DNA of 36,562 nucleotides from Elysia marginata. Its lineage: Eukaryota; Mollusca; Gastropoda; Plakobranchidae. Position numbers and translations under genes: made by a program. Positions 1 through 11,100 of this stretch are shown here, piece by piece (the stretch's first letter is position 1; every line of letters begins with the position of its first letter). The stretch lies in contig BMAT01000732.1 of the NCBI GenBank assembly GCA_019649035.1, positions 231,920-268,481 of the forward strand. The letters are read 5' to 3'. The notes under the pieces were generated by a model. It did not search any database and was not told the origin of the DNA. It saw only the letters and a program-made list of their open reading frames with translations.

Positions 1-639
1 CCCCCCCCCCCCCCCCTTTTCCTTTGCTTGTTTTTTTTTCTTGTGGAGAAAACGAGGCACACAATATTTTAGTGATTAATAACATGGCTTGTCCTTTTAA
101 GTACAGTTTCACATTTTAACCTGCAGTATAAATTTCTGTTGTATGAGGAATGCATTGCAAAGTGGCATTAGCAACTACTAGCCTTTACCCCTTTTACAAC
201 TGCACATCAGAGTTTGTTGCGTCACAACCGACACATTTTGAGTGTGCCCTTTCTTAAATTACCCCGTTGATTTGTTTTTTAAATTAATCACAAAAAGTTA
301 CCACCCACTTTTGAAGCTTTTGCTAATTTCAATATGTGTTGTTCTCGACAATATTTTTTTCTACCATAACGAGAACAGTCACGACGTTTTCAAACAGCCT
401 CCGTTGTGTCGTGTTGCGCTTATGCCAAGGCTGCCAAAAAGCAGGCCAAATGACCGAGCGTTAATGCTGCATGTCACAATCCTTCTATTTTACTCTGAGT
501 TTTAAAAGGCTGTTCAGCGGTAAAGCTTTGCGTGGGTTTTGTTTTAAATTACTAAAACATTCCCAAAGCCCACCCACTAAGATATACACAGCACTCACTT
601 TTTAGTGGTCAAAGTAAGTCCTGTGTCGTACACCTCAAT
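1..639. other. Non-coding stretch, no gene recognised
   Basis: The window opens with a 16-base C homopolymer followed by T-rich sequence. The rest is AT-rich with short chance frames and no domain, tRNA head or repeat that I recognise. Confidence 0.5.
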
Positions 640-854
640 CGAGACGTTCTCAATACCAAGCCATCCAACCCAAGCGTAAACAGGTGCCATTTTGATCTAT
701 CTCTTCCAATGTTTGGGTTGAGTTAAACATAGCAACCTCAAAACAATTTTTCAGTAAAGACCGGCTCTTTATACGCTGGTGTTAAACTTTAAACATGGAG
801 GGGCGAGAGATGTGGCCATTTTTGGGTAATTGGCCTACTAATTAAATCGTCTCG
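640..854 (+). mobile_element. Small TIR-bounded dispersed repeat (MITE-like), copy 1
   Basis: The element begins CGAGACGTTCTCAATACC and ends CGTCTCG, so its ends are short inverted repeats. It is homologous, in opposite orientation, to 7261-7551: matching blocks are CCATCCAACCCAA (646 onward region), ATTTTGATCTATCTCTTCC (about 692-710), a CTTTATACGCTGGTGTTAAAC block (about 768-788) and TTTTGGGTAATTGGCCTA (about 820-837). It contains no coding frame. The match plus inverted ends suggests a non-autonomous DNA transposon; the target duplication is unclear. Confidence 0.55.
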
Positions 855-3800
855 TCCTCGACCTTTTGTTCGATATTGAAGTTTTGCATTTCTTTTGTTA
901 GGATGTTCATGTCCACGTTAACTGGCGACCAGAGGACCTTTTTCAGACCGCAAAGAAACCTGATTTGTGCTACTTCAAGTATTTTAAAGCGTTAGCTGCT
1001 CTTGCCTGATTAAAAATGGAAACATGGATGATAGACTTATCTTGAGTCGGTTCTAAAAATAGTAGTGCCAATTCGTTCATTTACCTTTCCTCAAGCACCT
1101 ACTTGCTCTTACTCTTAGTCTTCTGAATCTGTGCCTGTGACAAAAGGTCGTGTGACGTGTCGCGAATGATGTAATGTCAGGCTTTGAGGTAAATAAAAGT
1201 TTCAGAACTAAACCTATGTCAAATAATCTTGCTTGAAATATGTAATGCGCTGAAAGCAACATTTTTAACACAAATGATTTTTACACAACACAATATTGAG
1301 AGCACAGAACCCGTTATGTCGCGAGTGATTCTGACATGAAAAAAGTCACACTTTTTGAGTCACGGGTGATTCTGACATGAATTTCAAAAAATGGAAACTT
1401 GGTACTGATGATGCAAGTCTTGAAAGTATCTATAATACTTCAGTTTCAAAATCAATAAATCCACTGCTTTCTGCTAGAACTACATGTATTAGAAATAAAT
1501 GGGACCTTTTCAAAATTGATATGAAATGTTCACTGAGTAAAATAATTCTGCACCAAAAGTTGTCTTTTACGCAAAACGGCCTTTTGTCACAGTAAAATCT
1601 GCTGAAAAGCGACACTTAATACAGAGCGAAGGTTAGTTTGGCCCAAACCCTTGGAAATACAGATGAACTAGGGTGTGAAAGTTCCTATATTCTGTGACTC
1701 TTAGATCCTGTCCAACACTGCACTTTTTGTCGAAGCAAAAGATGTGGTTAACAAATAAAGTGTTTCTTTGATGACTTTATCTAATGCTTGACGTACAAGT
1801 TCTGTCTCAAAATTGGCATATGAGCAGGGTGTCTCGGTGCTCAGTCTGGTACAAGACTTCGGTTTCCGTCGCTGTTTTATAACCCATTCCTCTGAGGTTA
1901 TTCTCGGACACAGCAGCACAGTAGTCTTTTCCTTTGAAGGTTATCTCTCTGCATGCTCTTTTTTCTTTAGCAACCCCATTCTCATGTGCTGCCATCAATG
2001 TCACAATATTCAGAGACATTGGCTTTTAACGTCTCCTGGGACCAGTACCTTGTTTTGATTTTCATCTAGTTTTTTCAAGTGCGCCAGTTCTCTACACATC
2101 ATTTATTTTAACAGTAAACTGATAAAGACTATAATTCTTTTAAGTAGCGCTTTTTGTCCACAAAAAAAATGTCTTTTTTTCCAAAGTTGGGGTAAAACGC
2201 ATTCATTAGGTCAAGATATATCATACGCATTTACTCTGGTTATAGAGCACAAGGTATATTAAAATATGGCATACGTTTTGAAATTGTAAGCATCTATTAC
2301 TCATCACGAAAAGTTGCAGCTTCTATGTATTAAAGAGAGCAGGCAAATTTGATACAAGTTGAAACTTTGTATGATGATAATACATGTAGTTCTACCGCCT
2401 TGCATTGAACTTCGAAGTGTCAGTAACTGTAACTTTGTCACTCGACATTAAAGGCTTTAAAGTTTAATATGAAGGCATTTAATGGAAATCTGTAAGGTGC
2501 TTTTCTTGTCAATCGTATACGGTGAGGGTCTCATAATTCAGATCATGTTATACCACAGTATGGATCACACACAGAGTGTGAGACATGAGTTAAGCTCGGC
2601 TGTTGAGTCTGTTCTAAAGCCACCTCGGATTCATATCAAGTAGAAATCGGGATCAATTATAAAGCGTTAGCCCTTGTAAGTTCTGCAACCAACAGTGCTC
2701 TTAGCATTGCATTGATACTTGATTGGCTGCTCATAATACTAGTGAAAATTTCACAAGCACTCATGGATGAATTATCATAAACCAAACGATCCATACATAT
2801 CTTGTGTGGCTCTGCAGTTTTAATACGCCCGATAAGATTTCGCGTTGCCAACGCTAGACATTTTATTAGCGTTTAGCACTCTAGTGTTAGCGGATTACAA
2901 GCGATCGGAATGCGAGGTATGCACTGCCGACGTCTTGTGTGCACACAGCCCTGCATGGCTGATCAGTGTGATCATAGGCCGGTGACGCCCCTCGTACCAG
3001 ATCTGTTACACGCAACGCTGGATTAGCACAAGGCCATGCCCCGAGCAGTGGTCAGCTGAAGAAACACCGAGGGCTAGACCGGTCAGCTGGTAACACTCAA
3101 ACGTCGCGACATCTACTTGTCGCTTTTTAAAGATCTGGCGACTAACGAGTTTCATTAGATATTGTAGTTTGTTTAGCCTCCGCCTCAAGGAAGTGCCGAA
3201 GATTTAGAGAGATGTTTTATATGTACATTCTTGCTTTCCTTAGACCCGAGGCATGTCGTGACGGTACCTAGACTTTTTGAACTAAAATGCAAATGAGGAG
3301 GAAAAGTTGAAAATTATCATTAAGTTTTAAGGACTCATGAGAATTGATTACAGAGTTCAAATTTCACTCAACCTTTCTAGATTTTCTGCCATCTATCCCC
3401 CCTTTCCCCCATCTCTGTCTGTCTGTCTGACTGACTGTCTCTTTCTTTCTCTCTCTCTCTCCCCCCCTCTCTCTCCCTCTCTCTCCTAGGTGCCAGCGAA
3501 AGTTGCGAATTTGAACTTTGTGGTCGTCTTTCTTTATCTGTGGGTCAGGATCCCATTGTGAGACGAAATTTCTCGAATCGTCTTACGAAACAAAAGTCAA
3601 TTACATAATATGGTAAATAATGATAATCATAATTTATGCATGCAGTTATTTATTTGTAGAGCGCTCATAATCCACATAAACAATTCTTTGTTGCCCTGAT
3701 AGGCAGAAAGTTGTATTTTAAAAGTTGACCTATTATTTAATTTCGTTTTGTTTGAAATTTAACTGATAAGACATTTTTAGTTAGCAATGCCTAGATTATA

Positions 3801-5789
3801 TAATTTCCAGTGATGTGGCTGCACGTTGTTCAAATCTTTTTGCAAAAGGTTTGAATTATTTTTTAGATTTGAAAGGTATTGGGAAAACCTTTAAAAACCT
3901 ACGCTTTTAACGCCTTGTGAATTACGCCATGGGTAAGCTTGGTGCATGTATCTACCAATAGTTTCTTACGATGGTGACATAGTTCTTTCTGGCCTCAACT
4001 GCCGAACTATTGTCTAATCGCCAGTAATAGATAAAGGAAAAGAGCAAATCATTAGGGATGGGAGAGAATGATGTGGACAGACCTGTTAAAAATTGCTTAA
4101 CCAAAGAAAATCTCATTAGATGCGGTGCAAATAGCGATTAAAATTTTTCAAAGTTTGATGTGGAACGATGAAATGCTTAAAAGTAGTTTGTAACAGAAGA
4201 AGCAGCGAGTCGGGAGAGACTTCATGATGATTCAAACATGGCCACCAGCCGTCACTGCACAAAATTTGGTAACGCTGAAAGACAAAACCACAATGCGCAA
4301 TTTATATCCTGTCTGAAATGTATCATCACCCGTCATCTGCTGGAGCATTACCAGATTCTAATCTCTGTGAATTTGATAATTCCGTTCCTTTTCTCCCTTT
4401 AACTTTTCTTAAGAAATAAGAAAAAATAGTTTTTAAAAATCAATAAGGAAACAATACCCCACAGTCGCTACATTTTGTTATCCCAGCAATCTCAAAACTG
4501 GCTTGTCTAAAAGCTAGAGAGTAAGCGGGGAGGGAGGAGACTCGTGTTAACTGTTATGACCGCAAGTGTCACCTTATTGATATGTGGCCAAGTATTGTTT
4601 CCTTCTGCTGAATAATAAGACAAGTCGCTTTTTTAGCACAAGTCTCTATCGCGGAAATCTATATTTCCAGGAAAAAAGTTACAATTCTCTGAAACAATTG
4701 TTTCTTAGAAATTGATAACTGCTTTTCTATATAAAAGTTGTTATCGAAGTCTTTGTTTATGACTAAGTAAGTGTATATTCTCTCACAATATTCATAGAAA
4801 TAATCCGTGCCAGCTGACCATGGGCAAATTCGCATTTATTTTGAATGAATTCAATTAGTGTGTTCGTTTAAGTAGAGATTTTTATGAGATGTTTATTTGT
4901 TGTGATAGTCTCTTTTCTGTTCATTTTGAAACACATTTTTATAGAATGTGCACCATAACCATGTAAAAAAAGGATTTTTAAAATGAAAATGGATCTCACC
5001 ATGTGATCTAAACCGGTCCAAAATATCTTTCCCTCTTCCCGGGACCGCTGGAGTAAAGTCGCTAGATTTGGTACATTTCACAGTCTGTTTGTTAAACATT
5101 GGATCTTGAGTGGACAGCCCTTCCTTGTCGAAAATGCGTTTTACATTATACTTTCCCCCCAAATGGTCTAAAATTGAAATAAGTTAGATCATTACAATAC
5201 CCATACGCTGTTTGGTTGTTTATTGAGGTGACAGGGCTGTGTTAGTGTCATGGGCTTGTCTCTTCTCCATGTCTCTGTCTCCCGCTCTCTTTCACTTAAG
5301 TTTTATTATATTTTAAATGGCGCCTCCTAGTATATAAGGCGAACCTCTCGAGTGGGAATAAAAAAGTCGTATCCTTCAACGAGCTCTTTTGTGGGGTGGT
5401 GAGTTCAGCAAAAAAAAACTCCAGTGATCTGAATTTAGAGTGCATTCTAGTTTAGATTATTTTTACCTTCCTTTATGTAAAGAAAAACACTTTTATGAAC
5501 TTAACTAAATAAATCGTAAACACCGTATGAACATACTATACAAGTTATTCGTCAAAATCCTTTTCCATGACTCCACATTGATAAGAATAGGACAATTTTG
5601 CGGACGTCCGAGAGAGCTCTAGCTTGAACGTCACCTAAGCTTACCAAAAAAAGTTTTCTATCCTGTAATCTGGGTGCAGCTCCTTTTAAAAGTTCTATGT
5701 TAGTTACGTCTAGCAAAGTGCGTTTGTGTAAAAGAAATTTCATAAAGACTTAGATCTAGGCTTACAATGACAAGAAATGTCCTAAACAG
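855..5789. other. Non-coding stretch upstream of the first visible exon
   Basis: I see no recognisable exon, RNA gene or intact transposon here. It holds a pair of direct repeats (1319-1341 and 1359-1382, 40-bp spacing), a CT-rich microsatellite at 3411-3487, and an unidentified pair of overlapping minus-strand frames at 1701-2019. A first exon or signal-peptide exon of the receptor could lie here but I could not identify one. Confidence 0.45.
3411..3487. repeat. CT-rich microsatellite (CTGT/CTTT/CT)
   Basis: The stretch grades from (GTCT) units into (CTTT) and (CT) with C-runs, and ends at cctag. It is a low-complexity pyrimidine tract. The terminal CTAG resembles a splice acceptor, but no convincing coding sequence follows. 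Confidence 0.85.
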
Positions 5790-6800
5790 TTTCTTTCTAT
5801 AGCCAGTTGGTCAGCTACTTCATTGCCAAACATGTTGCAGTGTCCAAGTATCAACTGTAGGACCAACTCTTGTGCTCACGTTTCTAGCTTGGTTATAGCT
5901 TTTATCAATTTGTTTTCCTCTACGCTCCCTCTATCTTCCAAGGACTGTAGACTTTCGCACCATTCAGAAGTACGTGTACCACGTTGTAGTTGTAAGTGTC
6001 TTGGTTGTTTTTCAGGGAAGGACTGTATCGTTTTTGCTGAGCTAAGGAAGTTTTTCATTCTTAGTCTTGATTCTCGGTGATATTTTGTCATTTTATTCTT
6101 AGGATTTGAATTTGGCACACTGCTTGAACATTTACTTGTCTTGCCTATCATCTAGTGAATCTAGTCCTGTAGTTGCTTCCATCTCGTTCACTGGGGTGAT
6201 TCTTATACCACCTGTTATTATACTTAGCTTTTGCTTTTGTATTTGGAAAAACTTCTGGAATATGTTTTTGACACAATTCAATACGCTGTTACTCCACATT
6301 ATTTTAATGACTGGTCCTGTTTACCTGATGACTGGTGTACACTTATCTCAGTACTGCTTGGTTTACAGCCCAGGATGTCCTTGGCAATTTTTTCATCAAG
6401 GCTGTTCTCTTCATTCTTTTGACTTGTGTCTTTTCATTGTGTTTACTCCATGTTGGTCTTATGTCAAAAGTGATTTCCAATTATTGTAGGTGGTCTTCAT
6501 TGTCAAGGGTTTTGTTCCTTATCTTTAGCTTCAGGAGTGGTTGTAGAGAACTCACGATGTTGATATTCATTGTCTAGTCTTCCATACATTTGTCCAGTCG
6601 CTCAAGACATCTATATTTGTAACCTGGCTTTTGCAGTACCCATTTTTTTCTCTGTGCTGATGATTGTTAGTTCATCTGCTTTGATGCGGGGTTCTAGAAG
6701 AGTGTCGAGGATAGAACGCCCCCTTGGTGACACCATGTCCAAAAAACTGTTCTCTGCTTTCCTTCCCATTAATGTATTCGTTCCTTGAGTCTCTTGGTGT
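5790..6800 (-). pseudogene. Degraded LINE remnant: reverse transcriptase to RNase H
   Basis: On the minus strand, 5801-5845 encodes GHCNMFGNEVADQLA, the conserved C-terminal motif of retrotransposon RNase H (GHxxxxGNExADxLA). It is preceded in the same frame by LEDRGSVEENKLIKAITKLE and a stop codon at about 5873. Further upstream on that strand, 6617-6670 encodes LTIISTEKKMGTAKARLQ, resembling the segment just after the RT catalytic loop. RT followed by RNase H fits the I-group of non-LTR retrotransposons. Several stops and frame changes show it is dead. Plus-strand frames at 5823-6788 are shadows of it. Boundaries are approximate. Confidence 0.65.
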
Positions 6801-7260
6801 GCATTTTATCAGCTAAATTTAGGTATATTCAGAGGCCTAGATATAGATTTCACGAGCCAGACTACGCATCTTTCACTGGTGCTCAATGGAAACCAGTCTG
6901 AATGGATTTTTAATATTCATTCAACAGCCCTATACTTGTCTTTCATTATGTTTATCTCTATTGCACGATTACGGAAGACTTACTGCCTATTCTTAAGTTT
7001 TAAAAGAACATTAGTGTGTTCTGTGGACATTGCAAACCGCTCAGCCTTCCTGAAAAAAAAGAGATTTGTCTGTTGCACCAAGATAAATATATTTTAAAAA
7101 GTGGAAGGGCGCCGCAGGTGATGGTGAGGAATGTTTCTACACTCACTCCAGAATAAGACTGTTCGGACCATAATCAGTTCGGACCAGCGCGGTCAAGCCT
7201 GTCAAATGCCTGGCCTACAACACACATGAGTGTTTTTGGGGTTGCATGTTATATTCTAAT
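6801..7260. other. Non-coding stretch between LINE remnant and MITE-like repeat
   Basis: It may contain the degraded upstream part of the minus-strand LINE (to about 7040), but I cannot recognise motifs there. The rest (7141-7260) shows short inverted matches with the adjacent repeat, such as ggggttgcatgt against acatgtaacccc at about 7299. Confidence 0.35.
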
Positions 7261-7551
7261 CGAGACGGTCTAAACATAGGCCAGTTACCCAAAACTTAAC
7301 ACACATGTAACCCCGTATGTTTAACACTAGCGTGTAAAGGGCAGGCCCTTACTCAAAAATATATTTGAAATTGCTTATGTTCTAACCTAGGCCTCCCTTA
7401 CGAAGAAAGCTTATATTCCAAACTAGGCCACCGACCTACTGCGGCCTAGGTTCTAACCCTTACGAAGAATGGGAAGAGATAGATCAAAATCATGCTTGTG
7501 CGTAAGTTTGACTGCATTTGGGCTGGATGGCCGGGTAGTGAGAATGCCTCG
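7261..7551 (-). mobile_element. MITE-like dispersed repeat, copy 2 (inverted relative to copy 1)
   Basis: The copy starts CGAGACGG and ends CCTCG, mirror-image ends of copy 1 at 640-854. Read on the minus strand it reproduces copy 1 blocks in the same order: the CGAGGCATTCTCACTACC end, GCCATCCAGCCCAAA, ATTTTGATCTATCTCTTCCCA, CTTTACACGCTAGTGTTAAAC, TTTTGGGTAACTGGCCTA and CCGTCTCG. It is about 76 bp longer, with extra sequence containing two CCCTTACGAAGAA blocks. TTCTAA occurs one base outside each end and could be the target duplication. Confidence 0.55.
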
Positions 7552-7627
7552 GTTCTAACTCACTTCATTATACGTTTGGCTTTCTCAAAAGTTTCTTTAC
7601 ATTAATTTTGGATAGTTTGGCGCTTCA

Positions 7628-7710
7628 CGAGACATTCTGACTACCAGGCCATCCAGCCCAAATGTAAACAAACTTGTGCAAAGTGATATTTTTATCTATT
7701 CCTTCAAACC
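7628..7710 (+). mobile_element. MITE-like repeat, half copy forming a palindrome with copy 2
   Basis: It begins CGAGACATTCTGACTACCAG and continues GCCATCCAGCCCAAATGTAAAC, then a diverged TTTTTATCTATTCCTTC. It matches the first about 75 bp of copy 1 in direct orientation and the end of copy 2 in inverted orientation. About 76 bp of unrelated sequence separates it from copy 2, so transcripts could fold into a stem-loop. Confidence 0.5.
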
Positions 7711-7941
7711 TTAAAAAAAAGCTTTTCCCCAGTTGTCACAATCTGACTGTCGGTTCTACCCTAAATGTTGTTTTCTTCTCCTGAGTTCACAGTCCTTTTC
7801 TAGAGCTAACCAGAATTGAGTGGTCATGCGCAGGTCATCATCCGAATTTAAATTTTATATAAGTACATGTATTATAGTTTAGCCTCCTCAAATTTCACAA
7901 TAACTGACTCTGGTTTTTTTAATACCTCCATTGATGACCAG

Positions 7942-8056
7942 GTACATCCACCAAGTTAGACATCAGCCGAGCACCGAAGAGTCAGACGACCTTGGCGGGT
8001 ACACGGGTCTCATTCCATTGCAAGGCATCGGGGGACGGCACGATTAAAATCAGATG
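7942..8056 (+). CDS. Receptor exon: N-terminal half of first visible Ig domain
   Basis: This 115-nt exon follows an AG acceptor at 7940-7941 with a T-rich tract upstream, and ends at a gttagt donor at 8057. It completes a phase-1 codon (GT), reads 37 codons, and stops after TG, the first two bases of the conserved tryptophan codon, so the intron is phase 2. The frame contains TRVSFHCKASGDGTIKIRW, a typical B-strand cysteine and C-strand tryptophan pair of an I-set Ig domain. A possible hinge (STKLDISRAPKSQ) precedes it. It has no start codon, so it is internal; the previous exon must end in phase 1 and lies upstream, not found between 1 and 7940. The splice to 9601 restores TGG and continues the Ig fold, which strongly supports the exon. 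Confidence 0.82.
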
Positions 8057-8179
8057 GTTAGTATATCTTGTTTGTCTCAAGAGGAAACTCAGTTTTCTGG
8101 GGTTTTTTTTTTATTTGTTTTGGTAAAACGGCCATAGCACAGACAAAAGGCTTTTACATCTTTACTTAGGTAATCCATT

Positions 8180-8420
8180 ATACATGTATACCAGAGCGAA
8201 CTAAAATCTTGCAGCAGTAAGACTGTGTGACAGACGCAAGCAGTGATTCTAACATTTTAAGTAATGTCCATGGCCAAGTACCCATTTTACAGGTGAGTGG
8301 AGTGAGAGCAATATTGATAGGCTGCTCTCCTAGGACATTCATGACATAGACTGTGATTAGGATTCGAAATAGCAACCACCGTATCATTGTAGCCAATTTT
8401 AGGACATTTGTTGGGTGGCG
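8180..8420 (-). mobile_element. Degraded tRNA-derived SINE
   Basis: On the minus strand, CCACTCACCTGTAAAATGGGTACTTGG (8274-8300) matches a block in the SINE at 21046-21210 at about 21 of 27 positions. A diverged B-box (ATTTCGAATCC, 8360-8370) lies about 60 bp before it, the same spacing as in the other copy. The A-box is not recognisable. It sits in the intron after the first receptor exon. Confidence 0.45.
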
Positions 8421-9600
8421 AATAAGGAATGAAAGCAAACAAAATAAGACTGCACTTTTTTGCTGTTTGTGCTCACAAATTTTTGTAAACATTTATCTGC
8501 CTAAAAGGCTTACCTTATTTTCTAACGATTTGTTTAAATTTACCAACTGATCGCCAAATACCCTGGAGAGTCTCTCGCTTCTGAGAGATTGTTTTGAAAT
8601 GAGAGAATTTTATTTCGACACTTTAGGTGCCCTTTTTTATCAATATCACATTAATTTTACAACGAAATTTGTTAGATATTAAAGTAAGTTTTGATTGCTT
8701 CAAGTCATCGGCTAAAAAGAATAAAGGCTTTAAAACACTTTCGAATTGTTAGAAATTATACTCAGTAATATGTGTGTAAGTATTATACAGTGGTCTCGGT
8801 AAGCTCCCGCCGCCTTTACTTCCAGTTCGTACTTAGCCCCGTTAGTCTTGGTAAATTTTTTTAAATACCTCTTTTTAGTGATGATCTACCGAGAGAAGTT
8901 CACACGTAGTCTTAAAGTGTAAATTTGAAAACGTTCCATAAATTGATAGTTTACGATTGCGATAGACCGATTTTTTCCTCTCCATTCATCTAGAATATCC
9001 AGCGCGTTTTTAATATGCCATATTTAGCCATATAAGACCATCTTCGGTGTTTTAGTAATTCAAACAGCACGACGAGGCACAAGACGTTATCTCTTCAAGG
9101 TTTCAGGCCAGACCAGACTTTACCAAACAACGGGTGTATGTCCATAGAACATGCCCATCACATCGCAAATTATTGACACCCCATGGCAAAGAAGCAAACA
9201 GGAGAAAATTGCAGAAGTTGAAAATAACATTGATAACATTTTAAGAAGACGCAATTAGTTACCACTGGTTTCTTTGCCCTTTGTGAAAAATAGAAGCCAG
9301 AGATACAAACGAAAAAAAAAAACGAATCAGCAAATAGAAAAGAAAACAAGCCTTTTTTAAACGGACCGAAGTCAATCTCAAGCCTACGATAAAATGAAAT
9401 GTAATTTTGGAACTCTAAAAGGAAAGTTTTAAAATCAATTTTATGCTGTGTAGGCGGGATCTTTGACCACTATATAACCAATGCTCTTGGTCTGTGATTT
9501 CGGCTGAAGTGAAAACTGAAACGTCTAATCTATACTTGAATTGTGACAGGCCCCCTATCTGTTGTATGATATTGATAAGGATATCTTTGTGCTTCTCTAG

Positions 9601-9782
9601 GTACGTGGATGGCACCAAGAAGGACAATGAGCTGTTTACCAGCAGGGACCTCCGAATCACGAAAAATGGCACCTTACGCATCTTAAATGTGACAGTCCAC
9701 GACCGAGGCATCTACCGCTGTAGGGTTGAGAACAGCTTCAAGGACTTCAAGTTCTCATCGCCAGTCTTACTCACTGTGCATG
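9601..9782 (+). CDS. Receptor exon: C-terminal half of first visible Ig domain
   Basis: The exon starts after ctctag and ends before a gtgggt donor; 182 nt = 1 + 180 + 1. Its first base completes the tryptophan codon of the previous exon, giving W-YVDGTKKDNEL. The D-G-Y-C signature of an Ig domain appears as VHDRGIYRCRVEN, and LLTVH forms the G strand at the domain end. Two N-glycosylation sequons are visible (N-G-T and N-V-T in ITKNGTLRILNVT). The phase-1 end at the domain border is the usual arrangement for Ig modules. An ATG-initiated reading from 9494 exists, but its first part is intron: the acceptor and the completed Trp codon define the true left edge. Confidence 0.88.
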
Positions 9783-10429
9783 GTGGGTCACGATAGATCA
9801 CTCTAAAAGCTCGTGTTGTTTCTACACCCGTCTCTCTGTTGTTGTCAAACAAACAATTTTTAGCAGTAATTTGTGTTCTTACATTGTTCTTGTCACCACC
9901 ATATCAACGCTGCCGATTTTCGTTTTGCTGGCTTTCACAATTTCCGCGATTTTATTACCTTGGCTGACTCCATAAGCTCTTCAAGGAGTCCACCGTTTAC
10001 TGCGTAACATGTTTGGTGTATCCTAAAATATTATATAAGGGTTTATTTTTTTTAAAATCTCCTCGGGTTTATCCCTAAAAAGGAGTTTATTTTATTTCTC
10101 TCTAAAAAAAAACTATGGGTAATATTACTCTAATTTTAATTCACATCACGCAATACGTACACATGTTTGCCCTGTCTTGTACGGAGCTTTCTTGTAACGG
10201 AAAAACGCAATGTTTGAGAAAATTAAGACTTTAGATCGTTTCAAACTACTCGAATCCGATCAGAAGACTCCAAACCATCCCTGGACCAGAAGCTTTGAAA
10301 AAATGCTTCCCCTTTAATCACTTTTACCTCCGCAAAATCCAAGCAGCATGTCATTGTGACAGCGACAACAGACCACAGCAGCTGTTTACCGGTCTAGACA
10401 CGGTCTGGGTCTTTTTCAAAAGGGGATAT

Positions 10430-11100
10430 ACATAATGTGAAGCGACCTCATGTGTAATCCATTCACTGCCATTATTACGTCTCGTTGATCCACGGGTGCA
10501 GCCCCCAGGACTTGGCCATTTACGTATTTCACTCACTCAATCCTCTCTGAGCCGTCTAACTCTTGGGGCAGTTCAAGAGCTCTTCACCTCGGCCGGTCCC
10601 CTGCTGCTCGGGGGAAGGGGGCCGTTTCTAAGGAAAGTCCCCTTTCTTTCAGGTCCCTCTCCACCGTCCTCTTCCAGGTCTCCTTTGGCCATCCTCTGCT
10701 TCTTTGTCCCCAAGGGGTTCATCGAAGAGCTCGCCTTGTTACGAAATCTTATGGCCTGCTACAAACATGTCCCAGCCGTCCTTAGTGCCTGAGTTTTCCT
10801 AGTGTTTACACTTGGTCCTATTTTGTGTGCTGTCTCGCAGAGGTCCTTGGTTTTCTGTTGGATATCTTGGTGCCTATGAGATAATAGTTCCAAATCATCT
10901 GCGTGATCAAGGCCCTCCAACACTAAAGTCATAGTCCATCGAGTGTCCTGCTGTTTGTCTCTGGTGACATCCCGCATAAGCCAATCTATGGCTAGGGAGA
11001 TTATCATCCTTGCGTGATTCCTGTATCCACAGTAAAATAGTTTGGGAGCTGGTTTAGTTGACGGATGTAATACTGAATAAAGGTCATTTCACATATTAAC
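10430..11100 (-). pseudogene. Degraded, internally deleted LINE reverse transcriptase fragment
   Basis: The minus strand carries FTVDTGITQG near 11040, the usual FxVxTGVxQG motif before the RT active site. After a frameshift comes LAIDWLMRDVTRDKQ, then LDHADDLELLSHRHQD, with the catalytic xADD at 10894-10905 (H where Y or F is usual) and KIGPSVNTRKTQALR. At about 10590-10670 another frame reads WPKETWKRTVERDLKERG, the C-terminal GRPKxTWRRT motif of the same LINE type. The sequence expected between them (thumb and LLYGxExW region) is missing, so an internal deletion joined the two parts. It lies within the 3.2-kb receptor intron, antisense to the gene. Confidence 0.7.

Noticed and set aside
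902-1008. Possible exon after the acceptor-like tttcttttgttag, reading DVHVHVNWRPEDLFQ
   Set aside because: It runs to a stop after about 35 codons, shows no Ig or signal-peptide features and has no donor consistent with the receptor phase.
3488-3542. Acceptor-like CT tract and CTAG followed by a short open stretch
   Set aside because: The tract is a microsatellite and the downstream peptide has no Ig features or matching donor phase.
6106-6788. Series of plus-strand hydrophobic frames resembling membrane proteins
   Set aside because: They are the complement of a minus-strand LINE remnant (RT and RNase H motifs).
10496-10792. Plus-strand 98-codon frame
   Set aside because: It is antisense to the LINE C-terminal motif WPKETWKRTVERDL and shows no domain of its own.
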